Below are positions 7,876 through 16,511 of a DNA stretch of 64,000 nt, in pieces. A program made the position numbers and the translations under genes. The stretch lies in the NCBI GenBank assembly GCA_938014885.1, contig CALLQI010000005.1:62001-126000 (forward strand), written 5' to 3'. This DNA is from an uncultured bacterium (GTDB lineage: Bacteria; Planctomycetota; UBA8742; UBA2392). Position 1 is the stretch's first letter; each line of letters begins with the position of its first letter. The notes below the pieces were generated by a model. It saw only the letters and a program-made list of their open reading frames with translations, searched no databases and was not told the origin of the DNA.

Positions 7876-9438
7876 TCAAGATGGCGTTCGGAATCCGCCC
7901 CCGCCGGGCGTGCGCAGCTCAACTGCTTCGCCGGGATGCAACTCACCGCTGCATTTGGCCGGAAGGGCTTCGCACTCGCCGTCCGCGCCCACGAGCTGGT
8001 TTATGCCAGGCCGTCCCATGCCGCCCTGCTGTGCACCCGCCGGGCCGCGCCTGCGGCGCTCGGTCAAAAGGCCGAATTGCGCCGGCACCAGCGTCCGGAT
8101 GCGTCTAACGATGCCCTCGCCGCCGCGATGCTGACCTGCCCCACCACTTCCTTCGCGCACTGCGTACTCTTCTACCCGCAGGGGGTAGGCGTGTTCGAGC
8201 GCCTCAACCGGCGTGTTCAGCGTGTTAGTCATGTGGCTGTGCGTCGCGCTTGCCCCATTGCCTCGAGGTCCCGCACCGCAGCCACCGGCAATAGTTTCGT
8301 AGTACGCGAACGTACGCCCGTCCGGCCAAGCGCCGCCGATGGTCAGGTTATTCATTGTGCCCTGCGATTGCGCGGGCACGCGACCAGGTGCAGCCAGGGC
8401 CAAAGCAGCGAGACACAGATCCACGATGCGCTGGCTGGTCTCCACGTTGCCACCTGCAACGGGGGCGGGGCGGCGGGCGTTCACCACGGTGCCCTCACGC
8501 GCGATCACGCGGATCGGTTCGAAGCAGCCCTGATTGATCGGCGGCCTGGGCTCGCACAGGCAAAGCACCGCGTAAAGCACAGCGCTTTCGGTGACGGCTT
8601 GGACCGCGTTCACGCCACCACGCACCTGCGGCGCGCTGCCGCTGAAGTCAAACGTCAGCCCGCTGCGGCCGACGGACAGCTTCACCTTGATTGCGATGTC
8701 CTGTGTGCCTGCGCCGTCGTCGTCCAGCCATTCGTGGGCGACATAGGATCCCGGTTTCAGCTGCCTCAGGGCCAACGAGCAGATCGCCTTGGCGTGGGCC
8801 AGCAGCGCGTCTGCAAGCCTGCTGAACTTGCGACCATAGCGCGCGTGAATCTCGCGCAGGCGCGCCCCACCACGGTCGCAGGCCGCCAGTTGCGCGTTGA
8901 GGTCGCCCTCGCGTTCCACCGGGGTACGTGTGTTCGCGAGCAGGAGTCTGAACACCTGCGTGCGCTGGCCGTTTGCGTCCCGAAGCAGCGTGGGCGGGAT
9001 CACCAGACCCTCAGCCATCAAATCAACCTGTGGCGACATGCTGCCCGGTGCGGCCCCGCCGATGTCGGCGTGGTGGGCGCGATTCGCCGCGTACCCGACC
9101 AGTTGCCGCCCGACAAACACCGGCGCGACGACGGTGATATCCGGCAGATGCGTCCCGCCCGCGTAAGGGTCGTTCACCACGGCGCATTCGCCGTCGCGCA
9201 GCCGCATCGCCCCAAGCACGGCACGCACGCTCGCGGGCATGCTGCCCAGGTGCACTGGCAGGTGCGCGGCCTGAGCCAGCAGCCGACCCTGCGCATCAAA
9301 CAGCGCGCACGAGTAATCTTGCCGTTCCTTGATGTTGGGGCTGAACGCGGCGCGTTTCAGGGCCTCGCCCATTTCTTCGGCCGCGCCAACGAGCGCGTGG
9401 TGCAGGATGCTCACTTCAGCTGAGTGCGGTGTGGTCAT
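7876..9438 (-). CDS. hyuB: Hydantoinase B / 5-oxoprolinase-type subunit
   Basis: 520 aa. It starts with the family pattern of helix plus EEMGEALKRAAFSPNIKERQDYSCALFD, has AVVNDPYAGGTHLPDITVV (metal and substrate site), SMSPQVDLMAEGLVIPP, and ends with ELRTPGGGGF, all typical of HyuB. It acts with HyuA in ATP-dependent cleavage of hydantoin, N-methylhydantoin, 5-oxoproline or a related cyclic amide. ATG at 9436-9438 follows GCGAGG and overlaps the hyuA stop in ATGA, so the two are coupled. The true substrate cannot be told from sequence; acetone carboxylase-like complexes are less likely because no gamma subunit is adjacent. Confidence 0.93.
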   Translation of the reverse strand: MTTPHSAEVSILHHALVGAAEEMGEALKRAAFSPNIKERQDYSCALFDAQGRLLAQAAHLPVHLGSMPASVRAVLGAMRLRDGECAVVNDPYAGGTHLPDITVVAPVFVGRQLVGYAANRAHHADIGGAAPGSMSPQVDLMAEGLVIPPTLLRDANGQRTQVFRLLLANTRTPVEREGDLNAQLAACDRGGARLREIHARYGRKFSRLADALLAHAKAICSLALRQLKPGSYVAHEWLDDDGAGTQDIAIKVKLSVGRSGLTFDFSGSAPQVRGGVNAVQAVTESAVLYAVLCLCEPRPPINQGCFEPIRVIAREGTVVNARRPAPVAGGNVETSQRIVDLCLAALALAAPGRVPAQSQGTMNNLTIGGAWPDGRTFAYYETIAGGCGAGPRGNGASATHSHMTNTLNTPVEALEHAYPLRVEEYAVREGSGGAGQHRGGEGIVRRIRTLVPAQFGLLTERRRRGPAGAQQGGMGRPGINQLVGADGECEALPAKCSGELHPGEAVELRTPGGGGFRTPS

Positions 9439-11378
9439 GGCGCGCCTCGCTTCAGCAGCAGCTGTCCGCTGCGGGTGACGCGCAGCTTCCAGCCACGGTT
9501 GATGTACAGGCAACTCGACAGCTCAGTGACAATCGAAGGACCCGCAAGCTCATGGCCGACGGGCAACTCATCGCGGCGGAACACCGGTTCGCCGCTCGCG
9601 GATCGCGTCCACGGCTGAGGCCGTCCATCTCGCCGGATGGGCTCTGCTGACTTTGGACGTGTTGCTCTGGCACTGACACGCACACGCACGTTCACAACCT
9701 CGGCGGGGCTACCCGGCCTCACGAAGTGAAATTCGCGAAGATGCGCCGCCTCGAAAAGCTGCTTCCAGTCGCGTGTCAGGGGCACATTCAGCTCAAAGCT
9801 CTGGCCCACGTACCGCACATCAATGCTGAGTTCCGTCTTGAAGGGGCCCCTCAGGCCGCAATGCCGCAGTTCAGCGGTGGCTCTGTCTGCAAGCTCTTTG
9901 CCCGCGCGCGTCGCGCTTTGCAGTGTGTGGGTACTCTCGGACAGCAGCAGTGTTCGGGACAAATCGCGGCTTGCGGGCGTATGCAACATGCCAAGCGCGC
10001 ACAACAGCCCGGGGTGACGTGGCACCAGCACCAGTTCGGTCCCCAGCAACTCGGCCAGGTCGCAAGCCAGCAAGCCGCCCGCGCCGCCAAAGGGGACCAG
10101 CGGAATGTTCTGGACGGCCACACCGCGCTCGACGCTGACGCGTCGCAAGGCCCGTTCGATCCCGGCGAGCGCAACACGACGTATCGCATCGGCGGTTGGT
10201 TTCAACGGCCCCAGTTGGCGCACGGCAGACTCGGCCCTGGCCGGCAGCAGCGCCAGCTCACCCCCGAGTTTCAGTTCGGCCGGCAGACGGCCCAGCACCA
10301 TCAAGGCGTCGGTAAGGGTGGCATGTTCGCCGCCCCGGCCGTAGCACGCCGGCCCGGGCTGCGCCCCGGCACTCTGCGGCCCGACCTGCAGCGCCCCTGC
10401 CGCATCGATGAACGCTAGCGATCCCCCACCTGCGCCGATGGTATGGATGTCGAGGCTCGGGGTGCGCAGAGGCAACCCGGCGATCTCCGTAACGGCCCGC
10501 AACCTTGGTTCGCGCGTCACCAGGGCCACGTCGGTACTGGTGCCGCCCACGTCAAACGCAATGCCACTATCGAAACCGTCGGCATCCAGCGCCGCACGCA
10601 CGCCGGCAATGCCGCCGGCGGGGCCGGACAGCGCCAGTTTCACAGGCTCAACCGCCGCGATCTCCGACGGCAGCCAACCGCCCGCGCTGTGCATAAGCAC
10701 AACCCGCGTGCGGCCCAGCTTACCCGTCAGCCCATCGATGTAGTCGCGCGCCACGGGCAGCAAAGCGGCATTGGCGGCTGTCACCAGGCTGCGTTCATAT
10801 TCACGGAATTCCGGTGCAAGCTCGCTCGACAGCACGACGGGAACGCCTGCCTTGCGAAGTGCGTCGCCGAGTTGCTTTTCGTGCGCGGGATTGGCGTAGC
10901 TGTGCAGCAGGCACAGTGCCACGGCTTGCACTCTTGCCTCGGCTAGCTGCCTGCAGACACGTGCAACCTCAGCGCGGGTCAGCTTCAGTTCAACCGCACC
11001 GTCGGGTCCGATGCGCTCTGCCACTTCAAAGCGCAATTCGCGCGGGACCAGCTCACTGCGTGCGGCCGGCTCAAGCGCGTACAGGTCGGCGGGCGCGCGG
11101 TTCTGGCGGCCGATGGCGAGCACGTCGCGGAAGCCCTTTGTCGTCACCAGCGCGACGCGGCCCAGTCTGCCCTGAAGCAGGGCATTTGTGGCTACGGTGG
11201 TGCCGTGGATCAGCAGGTCGGCCCCGCCAAGGCGGTGCAGCGCATGCGCAACCGCAAGCCCGGGGTCGTGTGGCGTGCTCGGAACTTTACACGTCAAGAC
11301 TTCGCGGCCGCGCACGAGCACGCCGTCGGTGAACGTGCCGCCGACATCAATCGCCGCGATGATCTGCTTTGCCGCCAT
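9435..11378 (-). CDS. hyuA: Hydantoinase A / 5-oxoprolinase-type ATPase subunit
   Basis: 647 aa. N-terminal AAIDVGGTFTDGVLV and LLIHGTTVATNALLQGR are the hydantoinase A/oxoprolinase signature; the central ATPase domain has LSGPAGGIAGV, GIAFDVGGTSTDVALV and IHTIGAGGGSLAFID; C-terminal FGGAGGLLACDLAELLG follows. It provides the ATP-binding, ring-opening half of the HyuAB enzyme. The ATG at 11378 is used because the in-frame upstream 72 codons carry no family features and overlap the preceding hydrolase gene. Coupled to hyuB by a 4-bp overlap. Confidence 0.94.
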   Translation of the reverse strand: MAAKQIIAAIDVGGTFTDGVLVRGREVLTCKVPSTPHDPGLAVAHALHRLGGADLLIHGTTVATNALLQGRLGRVALVTTKGFRDVLAIGRQNRAPADLYALEPAARSELVPRELRFEVAERIGPDGAVELKLTRAEVARVCRQLAEARVQAVALCLLHSYANPAHEKQLGDALRKAGVPVVLSSELAPEFREYERSLVTAANAALLPVARDYIDGLTGKLGRTRVVLMHSAGGWLPSEIAAVEPVKLALSGPAGGIAGVRAALDADGFDSGIAFDVGGTSTDVALVTREPRLRAVTEIAGLPLRTPSLDIHTIGAGGGSLAFIDAAGALQVGPQSAGAQPGPACYGRGGEHATLTDALMVLGRLPAELKLGGELALLPARAESAVRQLGPLKPTADAIRRVALAGIERALRRVSVERGVAVQNIPLVPFGGAGGLLACDLAELLGTELVLVPRHPGLLCALGMLHTPASRDLSRTLLLSESTHTLQSATRAGKELADRATAELRHCGLRGPFKTELSIDVRYVGQSFELNVPLTRDWKQLFEAAHLREFHFVRPGSPAEVVNVRVRVSARATRPKSAEPIRRDGRPQPWTRSASGEPVFRRDELPVGHELAGPSIVTELSSCLYINRGWKLRVTRSGQLLLKRGAP

Positions 11379-11415
11379 GGCGTGCGTTGTGCCCGAAGCG
11401 GGGCGCGCGGGCAAG

Positions 11416-12117
11416 TCAGGACTTGGATGACTCGGATACCCACGCATCCACAATGGCGCCCACCTCCGGCGCGGCCTCCGCCACCACGAGATGCCCAAAG
11501 CCCTTGATTTCGTGGACAGTTGCCCCGACGCGCTGCCACACCTGCAGCGTCTCGGCCTTGGCGCAGATCGGGTCGCGCGTGCCGTACACCACACACAACG
11601 GCAGCTTCAGATTACCCAGCTGCGCGCGTGTATCGAATCCTTGCAGCAGTTTCAGGCGCCGCGCGAACTCGGTGTGATCCTGGGCAGCCAGCCGGTCCAG
11701 GAACCGCGCGCGCTCTGGGCCTCGCAACGTACCGGCCAGCTTCCATGAGCCCAACATGCGGGCGGCCACTCGGGTCATTCCTGCGGGCAACAGTTTCACG
11801 GCAGCCCGACCCAGCGACGCCGCGAACCTCTCGGGCTCACTGTTGAAGGTGCTCAGCAACAGTAGCGATCGAACGGCCTGCGGGTGCCGTAACGCGGTCT
11901 CTTGCGCTACCGCGCCGCCGAAACTTTCGCCTGCAAGCAGGCCCGTGCCCAATGCCTGCAATCGCGCGGCCACAAGGTTGCACAGCTCGGGCCATTCTAC
12001 GGTACGACCGACGGGGTAGCGGAAGACATGCAGCCGCGCCGTCGTGTGCTGCGACAGTTTCTCGGCGCAGAAGGCCTCGCCATCGAGGCCGGGCAGGTAC
12101 AGGACGTCGCGGGTCAT
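11416..12117 (-). CDS. Alpha/beta hydrolase
   Basis: 233 aa, soluble. Nucleophile elbow GESFGG near residue 64, acid in YGTRDPICAK near 185, and histidine in KGFGHLVVAEAAP near 210 form a complete catalytic triad. The N-terminal LYLPGLDGEAF supplies the oxyanion strand. It lies 37 nt upstream of hyuA on the same strand and could be cotranscribed, but the substrate (ester or lactone) is not evident. Confidence 0.85.
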   Translation of the reverse strand: MTRDVLYLPGLDGEAFCAEKLSQHTTARLHVFRYPVGRTVEWPELCNLVAARLQALGTGLLAGESFGGAVAQETALRHPQAVRSLLLLSTFNSEPERFAASLGRAAVKLLPAGMTRVAARMLGSWKLAGTLRGPERARFLDRLAAQDHTEFARRLKLLQGFDTRAQLGNLKLPLCVVYGTRDPICAKAETLQVWQRVGATVHEIKGFGHLVVAEAAPEVGAIVDAWVSESSKS

Positions 12118-12132
12118 GCAGGCAGCATAACG

Positions 12133-12160
12133 AAAAGCGGACGGCCCGGGGGCCGTCCGC
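12133..12160 (-). terminator. Terminator downstream of the rhodanese gene
   Basis: GCGGACGGCC at 12137-12146 pairs with GGCCGTCCGC at 12151-12160; on the minus strand the stem is followed by TTTT. It separates the rhodanese gene from the alpha/beta hydrolase gene. Confidence 0.75.
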
Positions 12161-12177
12161 CTTGGCGAATGTGAAGA

Positions 12178-12567
12178 CTACTCGGTGGTCGTTGGCAGGC
12201 CGGCCTTTTGCCAGGCGTCGAAACCGCCAACGATGTTGCTGACGTTGGTGTAGCCAAGCTTGCGAAGCGCGCCCTGCGCCATGCCGCCGCGCATGCCACT
12301 CTTGCAATAGACGACAACCGGGGCACCCGGGTCGGGAATCGACTTGGGCACGGTGTCGAGAATGTTGTCCAGCGGGATGTGCGTGCTGCCGGGGATGGTA
12401 CCGGAGGTAAGTTCCTGCGGCATGCGCACGTCAATCAACGTGAGGATCGGGTCATTGCTGGCCCGGACCTGCTTCGTCTTTTTCCTTTTGGGTTGGATGG
12501 CTGCGGTCGTGGTCGGCTCAAGAATCGTGGCTGCGTCGGTCGGGCGGAGGCGGGGTGGCAGTTGCAT
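12178..12567 (-). CDS. Single-domain rhodanese (sulfurtransferase)
   Basis: 129 aa. Rhodanese domain from about residue 35 to the end: LTLIDVRMPQELTSGTIPGS, HIPLDNIL, then the active-site loop VVVYCKSGMRGG with the persulfide cysteine, and NIVGGFDAWQKAGLP. GlpE/PspE-like. ATG 12567 is chosen because AAGGA sits 7 nt upstream; in-frame ATGs at 12585 and 12645 would add non-family sequence. The 30-residue N-terminus is basic (KRKKTK) without a signal peptide. A good minus-strand promoter lies about 95 nt upstream. Confidence 0.88.
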   Translation of the reverse strand: MQLPPRLRPTDAATILEPTTTAAIQPKRKKTKQVRASNDPILTLIDVRMPQELTSGTIPGSTHIPLDNILDTVPKSIPDPGAPVVVYCKSGMRGGMAQGALRKLGYTNVSNIVGGFDAWQKAGLPTTTE

Positions 12568-12660
12568 CGCGGGTTCCTTGGTCATTCTCTGATGAGAGAG
12601 GCCTGCTAGAGCTGGTAGTTGTCCGAATGGCGATGGGCAGTGCATCCTTCGATTTCATAA

Positions 12661-12688
12661 TTATACGTGTTTTCACCAGACTTTGAAG
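12661..12688 (-). promoter_or_regulatory. Candidate sigma70-type promoter of the rhodanese gene
   Basis: Minus-strand TTCAAA (-35, complement of 12683-12688), 16-nt spacer, perfect TATAAT (-10, complement of 12661-12666). The start would be near 12654, giving a leader of roughly 85 nt. Confidence 0.5.
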
Positions 12689-12699
12689 CCCCATGCACT

Positions 12700-12728
12700 T
12701 GACGGAAAGCACTACCGACACTACCGTC
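12700..12728 (+). promoter_or_regulatory. Candidate promoter of mdh
   Basis: TTGACG at 12700-12705, 17-nt spacer, weak -10 TACCGT at 12723-12728, about 120 nt before the mdh start. The -10 match is poor. Confidence 0.3.
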
Positions 12729-12848
12729 CGCGCCCTTTTTTCCTTGCATTCTCGTCGCGTTGACCTCACTACTGGCGGCCGCTATACGCATGCGGGCTGA
12801 TTGCCCTTGACCTGTGCCTACCGTCACCACGAAAGAGAGTCCTTAGCC

Positions 12849-13796
12849 ATGGCCTTTACTCGACCCAAGATTTCCGTATTCGGCGCCGGTTTCGTCGGTT
12901 CCACCGTGGCCCAGCGCTGCGCCGACAAAGAACTCGGCAACATCCTGCTGATCGACATCGTGCCCGACATGCCCAAAGGCAAGGCACTGGACATGTTCGA
13001 AAGCAGCCCTGTCGAACGTTTCGACGCCCGCATCGAAGGCACCAACAACCCCGAAGACGTCAAGGACAGCGACATCGTCGTCGTCACCAGCGGCATCCCG
13101 CGCAAGCCGGGCATGAGCCGCGACGACCTGCTGAAGACCAACGCCGGCATCGTCAATGGCGTAGTTGACGCCGTAAAGAAGAACGCGCCCAACGCCATCA
13201 TCATCATGGTCACGAACCCGCTGGACGTGATGACCTTCGTGGCACACCACCGCAGCGGCTTCCCCAAGAACCGCGTGATCGGCATGGCCGGCGTGCTCGA
13301 CAGCGCGCGCATGGCAAGCTTCGTGGCCGAGGCCCTGAACGTCAGCATCAAGGATATCAGCCCGATGGTGCTGGGCGGCCACGGCGACACGATGGTTCCG
13401 CTGCCGCGTTACACCACGGTCAGCGGCATCCCGATCACCGACCTGCTGCCTGCCGACAAGATTGAGGCCATCAACAAGCGCACGCAAAACGGCGGTGCCG
13501 AAATCGTCAACCTGCTCAAGACCGGCAGCGCATACTACGCGCCGGGCTCCAGCGTGGTCGCGATGGTTGAAAGCATCGTCAAGGACCAGCGCCGGGTGCT
13601 GCCGAGCTGCGTGCTGCTGGATGGCGAATACGGCCTCAAGGGAAGCTACCAGGGCGTGCCCTGCGTGCTGGGTAAGAACGGCGTTGAGAAGATCATTGAA
13701 CTGAAGCTGAACGACGCCGAGAAGGCGCTGCTGGAAGTCAGCAACCAGCACGTCGCCAAGGCGATCACCGAGTGCAAGGCGTTGCTGGGCCTGTAA
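12849..13796 (+). CDS. mdh: Malate dehydrogenase, LDH-like type
   Basis: 315 aa. Rossmann start KISVFGAGFVGSTVAQ, Asp50-type acceptor region LLIDIVPDMPKGKALDM, substrate loop IPRKPGMSRDDLL with Arg residues giving oxaloacetate preference, VTNPLDVMT, and catalytic histidine in GGHGDTMVPLPRYTTV. It oxidises malate with NAD+ in the TCA cycle. ATG 12849 is used, since the in-frame 12801 start adds residues before the conserved strand; GAGAG lies upstream. It is followed by a strong terminator, so likely monocistronic. Confidence 0.96.
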   Translation: MAFTRPKISVFGAGFVGSTVAQRCADKELGNILLIDIVPDMPKGKALDMFESSPVERFDARIEGTNNPEDVKDSDIVVVTSGIPRKPGMSRDDLLKTNAGIVNGVVDAVKKNAPNAIIIMVTNPLDVMTFVAHHRSGFPKNRVIGMAGVLDSARMASFVAEALNVSIKDISPMVLGGHGDTMVPLPRYTTVSGIPITDLLPADKIEAINKRTQNGGAEIVNLLKTGSAYYAPGSSVVAMVESIVKDQRRVLPSCVLLDGEYGLKGSYQGVPCVLGKNGVEKIIELKLNDAEKALLEVSNQHVAKAITECKALLGL

Positions 13797-13817
13797 GCCA
13801 ATCGCGATACAAGACCG

Positions 13818-13846
13818 GGGGCGCGCTAGTCGCGCCCCTATTTTTT
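13818..13846 (+). terminator. Intrinsic terminator of mdh
   Basis: Stem GGGGCGCG (13818-13825) / CGCGCCCC (13831-13838), 5-nt loop, then TATTTTTT. The T run overlaps the end of the convergent small membrane protein gene. Confidence 0.85.
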
Positions 13847-14164
13847 AGGCGCGTCGACTACGTCCACATCGACGACGCGGCCGGGCTGCTGCGGCAATCC
13901 GGCATCCGGGGGCATCTGCATCAGGGTTTGCAGGTTCAGCCCGCCTTCAGCGGACTTGAGCTTGCGGGCAATGATCAGCAACGGCAATAGAATCAGCGGC
14001 CAGAACAGCGCGAACACCAGCGCGCCCGCGAACACGGCTGCAAGCCTTGGTTGCGGCGCGCCCGGTATCTTGCGGCCGGTTCGCAGACCCATAACTACCA
14101 TCGGGATCGCAACGCCGAAGCCGATCACGCCGTAGCCGATGAGTACCCAGTGCCACCAATCCAT
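13838..14164 (-). CDS. Small two-helix membrane protein
   Basis: 108 aa. Two predicted membrane helices at about 5-27 (WVLIGYGVIGFGVAIPMVV) and 44-66 (VFAGALVFALFWPLILLPLL), separated by a short basic loop RTGRKIPG; the C-terminal tail is soluble and ends in APKK. No family recognised. Its last lysine codons are the complement of the T tract of the mdh terminator. It is a separate short gene 54 nt after the inositol phosphate synthase start-side neighbour ends on the other side of 14219. Confidence 0.65.
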   Translation of the reverse strand: MDWWHWVLIGYGVIGFGVAIPMVVMGLRTGRKIPGAPQPRLAAVFAGALVFALFWPLILLPLLIIARKLKSAEGGLNLQTLMQMPPDAGLPQQPGRVVDVDVVDAPKK

Positions 14165-14218
14165 GCGGCAAGCCTAGCAACGCGGGGCTGAATCGTAAGC
14201 AAGCGTCGGCGTAAACTG

Positions 14219-15397
14219 TCAGCGCTTGGCGTTCTGGCGTTGGCGGATGGTGTCCAGCCACGCGTACAGCCCGGCCATCTGTTGGGCGAAGTCGTGCGTG
14301 TGGCCTTCCAGCGGATTCTTGAAGAACGGGGCGAACTGGGCCTGCAGGCCGCTTTCACCCTGTTGCCAGGCCAGGTCCGTCAGGCGCACCAGGTCCAGCA
14401 CCAACGGCGCGGCCAGTGCACTGTCGCAACCCTGCCAGGTGAACTGGAAGGTCATCTGGGTGCCGAGGAAGCCTTCGAAATGGATCAGGTCCCAGGCGGT
14501 TTTCCAGTCGCCCAGGCTGGGCACATACTGAATGTCAGTGCGCACAAACGCGCCGCCCAGCATTTCGCGTAACGCGGCGTCTTTCTGGCGCAGCTTGCTG
14601 TCTTTGCTGGCAGGCGCGTCCAGGACCGCGCCGTCGTTGTTGCCGAGGAAGTTGTTGCCGATCCAGCTGAGCACCTTCAGGTTGCGCGCCAGGAACATCG
14701 GCCCCAGCACAGTCTTGAGCAGCGTCTCGCCGGTCTTGCCGTCCTTGCCCGCGTGCGGCAGGCGCGACTCGCGCGCGATCTTGCGAAGCGCCGGCAACTC
14801 ACTTGCCTGGCTCGGCGTAAAGTTCACGAATGCGCACCCCTGCCGGAACGCCGCCAGGGCGTAAAGCAGTGTACCCGTGGTAAAGCCGCCGCTGGCGCGG
14901 CCCAGCGCCGCCATCAAGGCTTCCGGTGTGTCGAAGTCGGCGGTTTCGGCGAAGTGCGGCTCAGTGCTGCTGAGGTTCACCACGATCACGCGCTCAAGGT
15001 TGCGATCACTGCGGAACCGCGCGATGGCCTCTTCCATGCGCGTCAGCTCAGCCAGATATCCCCCACGCGGCAGAGCGCCAAACTTGAAGCCTTCGACGGT
15101 CAAGATGCCGCGATCTACCTGCGCCAACTCCGCGCTTAGTGCCTGCGCCAGCGCTCCGGGTAGAATTCGGCTATCGCCAAGCTCCGCGGCCTTGGCATGA
15201 AGGCCAGTGCCGGAGACATCAACACCGCCGAACTCAAGGTCACCCAGCGCAGCCAGCCCAAGCCCGCGAAACTCAGGGCCTTCCGTGACCAGCCCCGTTG
15301 AGGCCGCAAGACCGCGCGCAACAGCCAGCGCACCTACAATGGTGGTCGTGGCAACGTTGCCGCGCGCGCCCACAATGAAGACTCCGAGTTTGCTCAT
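14219..15397 (-). CDS. ino1: Myo-inositol-1-phosphate synthase
   Basis: 392 aa, prokaryotic-size. N-terminal NAD-binding strand KLGVFIVGARGNVATT, then VVNLSSTEPHF, VNFTPSQASELPAL, GKDGKTGETLLKTVLGPMF and SWIGNNFLGNNDGAVL, which are the substrate and catalytic lysine blocks of the INO1 family. It cyclises glucose-6-phosphate to inositol-3-phosphate using NAD. ATG 15397 is preferred (AGGA about 9 nt upstream); the extension to 15433 abuts the previous gene. Inositol could feed phosphatidylinositol or other inositol lipids; no dedicated PI synthase is in the window. Confidence 0.95.
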   Translation of the reverse strand: MSKLGVFIVGARGNVATTTIVGALAVARGLAASTGLVTEGPEFRGLGLAALGDLEFGGVDVSGTGLHAKAAELGDSRILPGALAQALSAELAQVDRGILTVEGFKFGALPRGGYLAELTRMEEAIARFRSDRNLERVIVVNLSSTEPHFAETADFDTPEALMAALGRASGGFTTGTLLYALAAFRQGCAFVNFTPSQASELPALRKIARESRLPHAGKDGKTGETLLKTVLGPMFLARNLKVLSWIGNNFLGNNDGAVLDAPASKDSKLRQKDAALREMLGGAFVRTDIQYVPSLGDWKTAWDLIHFEGFLGTQMTFQFTWQGCDSALAAPLVLDLVRLTDLAWQQGESGLQAQFAPFFKNPLEGHTHDFAQQMAGLYAWLDTIRQRQNAKR

Positions 15398-15432
15398 GTC
15401 TTTTTCCTGTGCCGCCAGCCTTCGACGAGTCA

Positions 15433-16509
15433 CTATTTCAGCGCATCTCGCGCCCGAGCGGCCAACGCACGCCTTGCCGCAGACTGTGTTGCCAGGTCGG
15501 TTGTCACAACTTCACCCTGATGCGCAAGCGCGGGTAGCGGGGCGTAGATCTGCGATTCCACTCCGACATCAAAACCGCCCGCCTTGCCCGAATCACGGGT
15601 GCCCGCAGCCTTTGCCAGGGCAGCACTTGATTCCATGCTGGCTGCGGCCGTCTCGATGGCCTTTGCCGCGGCCTCGCGGTCTTGCGCTGTCTTGCCGACT
15701 TGCTCCGGCACGGAGTCTATCGCTGCGCCGGAAGCCATGGTGCGTTCGCCGGACGCCGCGCGTATTGCTTCACGGGCGGCATCCAGGGCCTTCTGGGCCT
15801 CCTCGGTGCTGCCTGCGGCGCGTACGTTCGCGGCCTGGTCTCGCGCGGTGGCGGCCGCCTTTTGCAGCCGCATGGCCTGCTGCAATGCCGCGACGTCTTC
15901 GGCGTCGCGGTCAGCGCCGACATCGACGGCACTGTAGGCCCGCGAAGCCTTGGCCTGTTGCGCCGGTGTGTCCACCGAATCAGCCGACGACGCAAGCACC
16001 ACAAACGACAGTAACAGCGCCGCCAGCAGCGAAACCGGGGCGCCGACCAGCACGTGCAACGGCAGAATCGGCCGGGCTTCGAAACGATCGCTCTGCTGCA
16101 AGTACCCCAACGCCTCCTGCGACACCCGGCCCATGAACGGGCCCTGTCCCGGTACGCTGACAGCAGTCGCCAGGGCGGCATTGCCATGGCCCGCGGCCTC
16201 AAGCCAAAGGGCGGCATCTTGCAGTCTGGGCCATGTTTCGCGTCGCAGTGCATAGCACGCAAGCGTCAGCCCGGCGGCGCAACCAGCAGCCAGCCCGACG
16301 CCAGAGCCCGGAGTCCAGCCCAGCACGTACCGGGGCAGCAGTTCCAGCATCAGCACCGAAACCACAACACAGGACGCAGTCAGCATCAGCGCAATGGCAG
16401 CCCCGCGCAGCACCACCCTAGCGCGCAGCCCCTGCAAACGCAGCGCGAGCGCCCGGGCCAGTGCGGGCGGCAGGTCTGAGGGAAGGCGCTGTGGAGCAGC
16501 GGTGGTCAC
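15433..16509 (-). CDS. Membrane protein with cytoplasmic or periplasmic coiled-coil region
   Basis: 358 aa, GTG start with GGAAG just upstream. Hydrophobic helices near 36-58, 67-85 and about 155-178 (VLVGAPVSLLAALLLSFVVL). Between 190 and 320 is an alanine-rich, charged region predicted as coiled coil (QQAMRLQKAAATARDQAAN and similar). The arrangement resembles the N-terminal part of DUF4175-type or other planctomycetal membrane proteins but I do not recognise a family. It starts 3 nt after the stop of the YdjY-type lipoprotein gene, so they are cotranscribed. Confidence 0.7.
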   Translation of the reverse strand: MTTAAPQRLPSDLPPALARALALRLQGLRARVVLRGAAIALMLTASCVVVSVLMLELLPRYVLGWTPGSGVGLAAGCAAGLTLACYALRRETWPRLQDAALWLEAAGHGNAALATAVSVPGQGPFMGRVSQEALGYLQQSDRFEARPILPLHVLVGAPVSLLAALLLSFVVLASSADSVDTPAQQAKASRAYSAVDVGADRDAEDVAALQQAMRLQKAAATARDQAANVRAAGSTEEAQKALDAAREAIRAASGERTMASGAAIDSVPEQVGKTAQDREAAAKAIETAAASMESSAALAKAAGTRDSGKAGGFDVGVESQIYAPLPALAHQGEVVTTDLATQSAARRALAARARDALK

Positions 16510-16511
16510 GA

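Noticed and set aside
7839..7946. Upstream extension of ppk to 7946
   Set aside because: It overlaps the end of hyuB and precedes the conserved YINRELSLLEFN start without family-like sequence.
7936..9423. 495-codon plus-strand frame opposite hyuB
   Set aside because: Antisense shadow of a conserved gene; no motif or start context.
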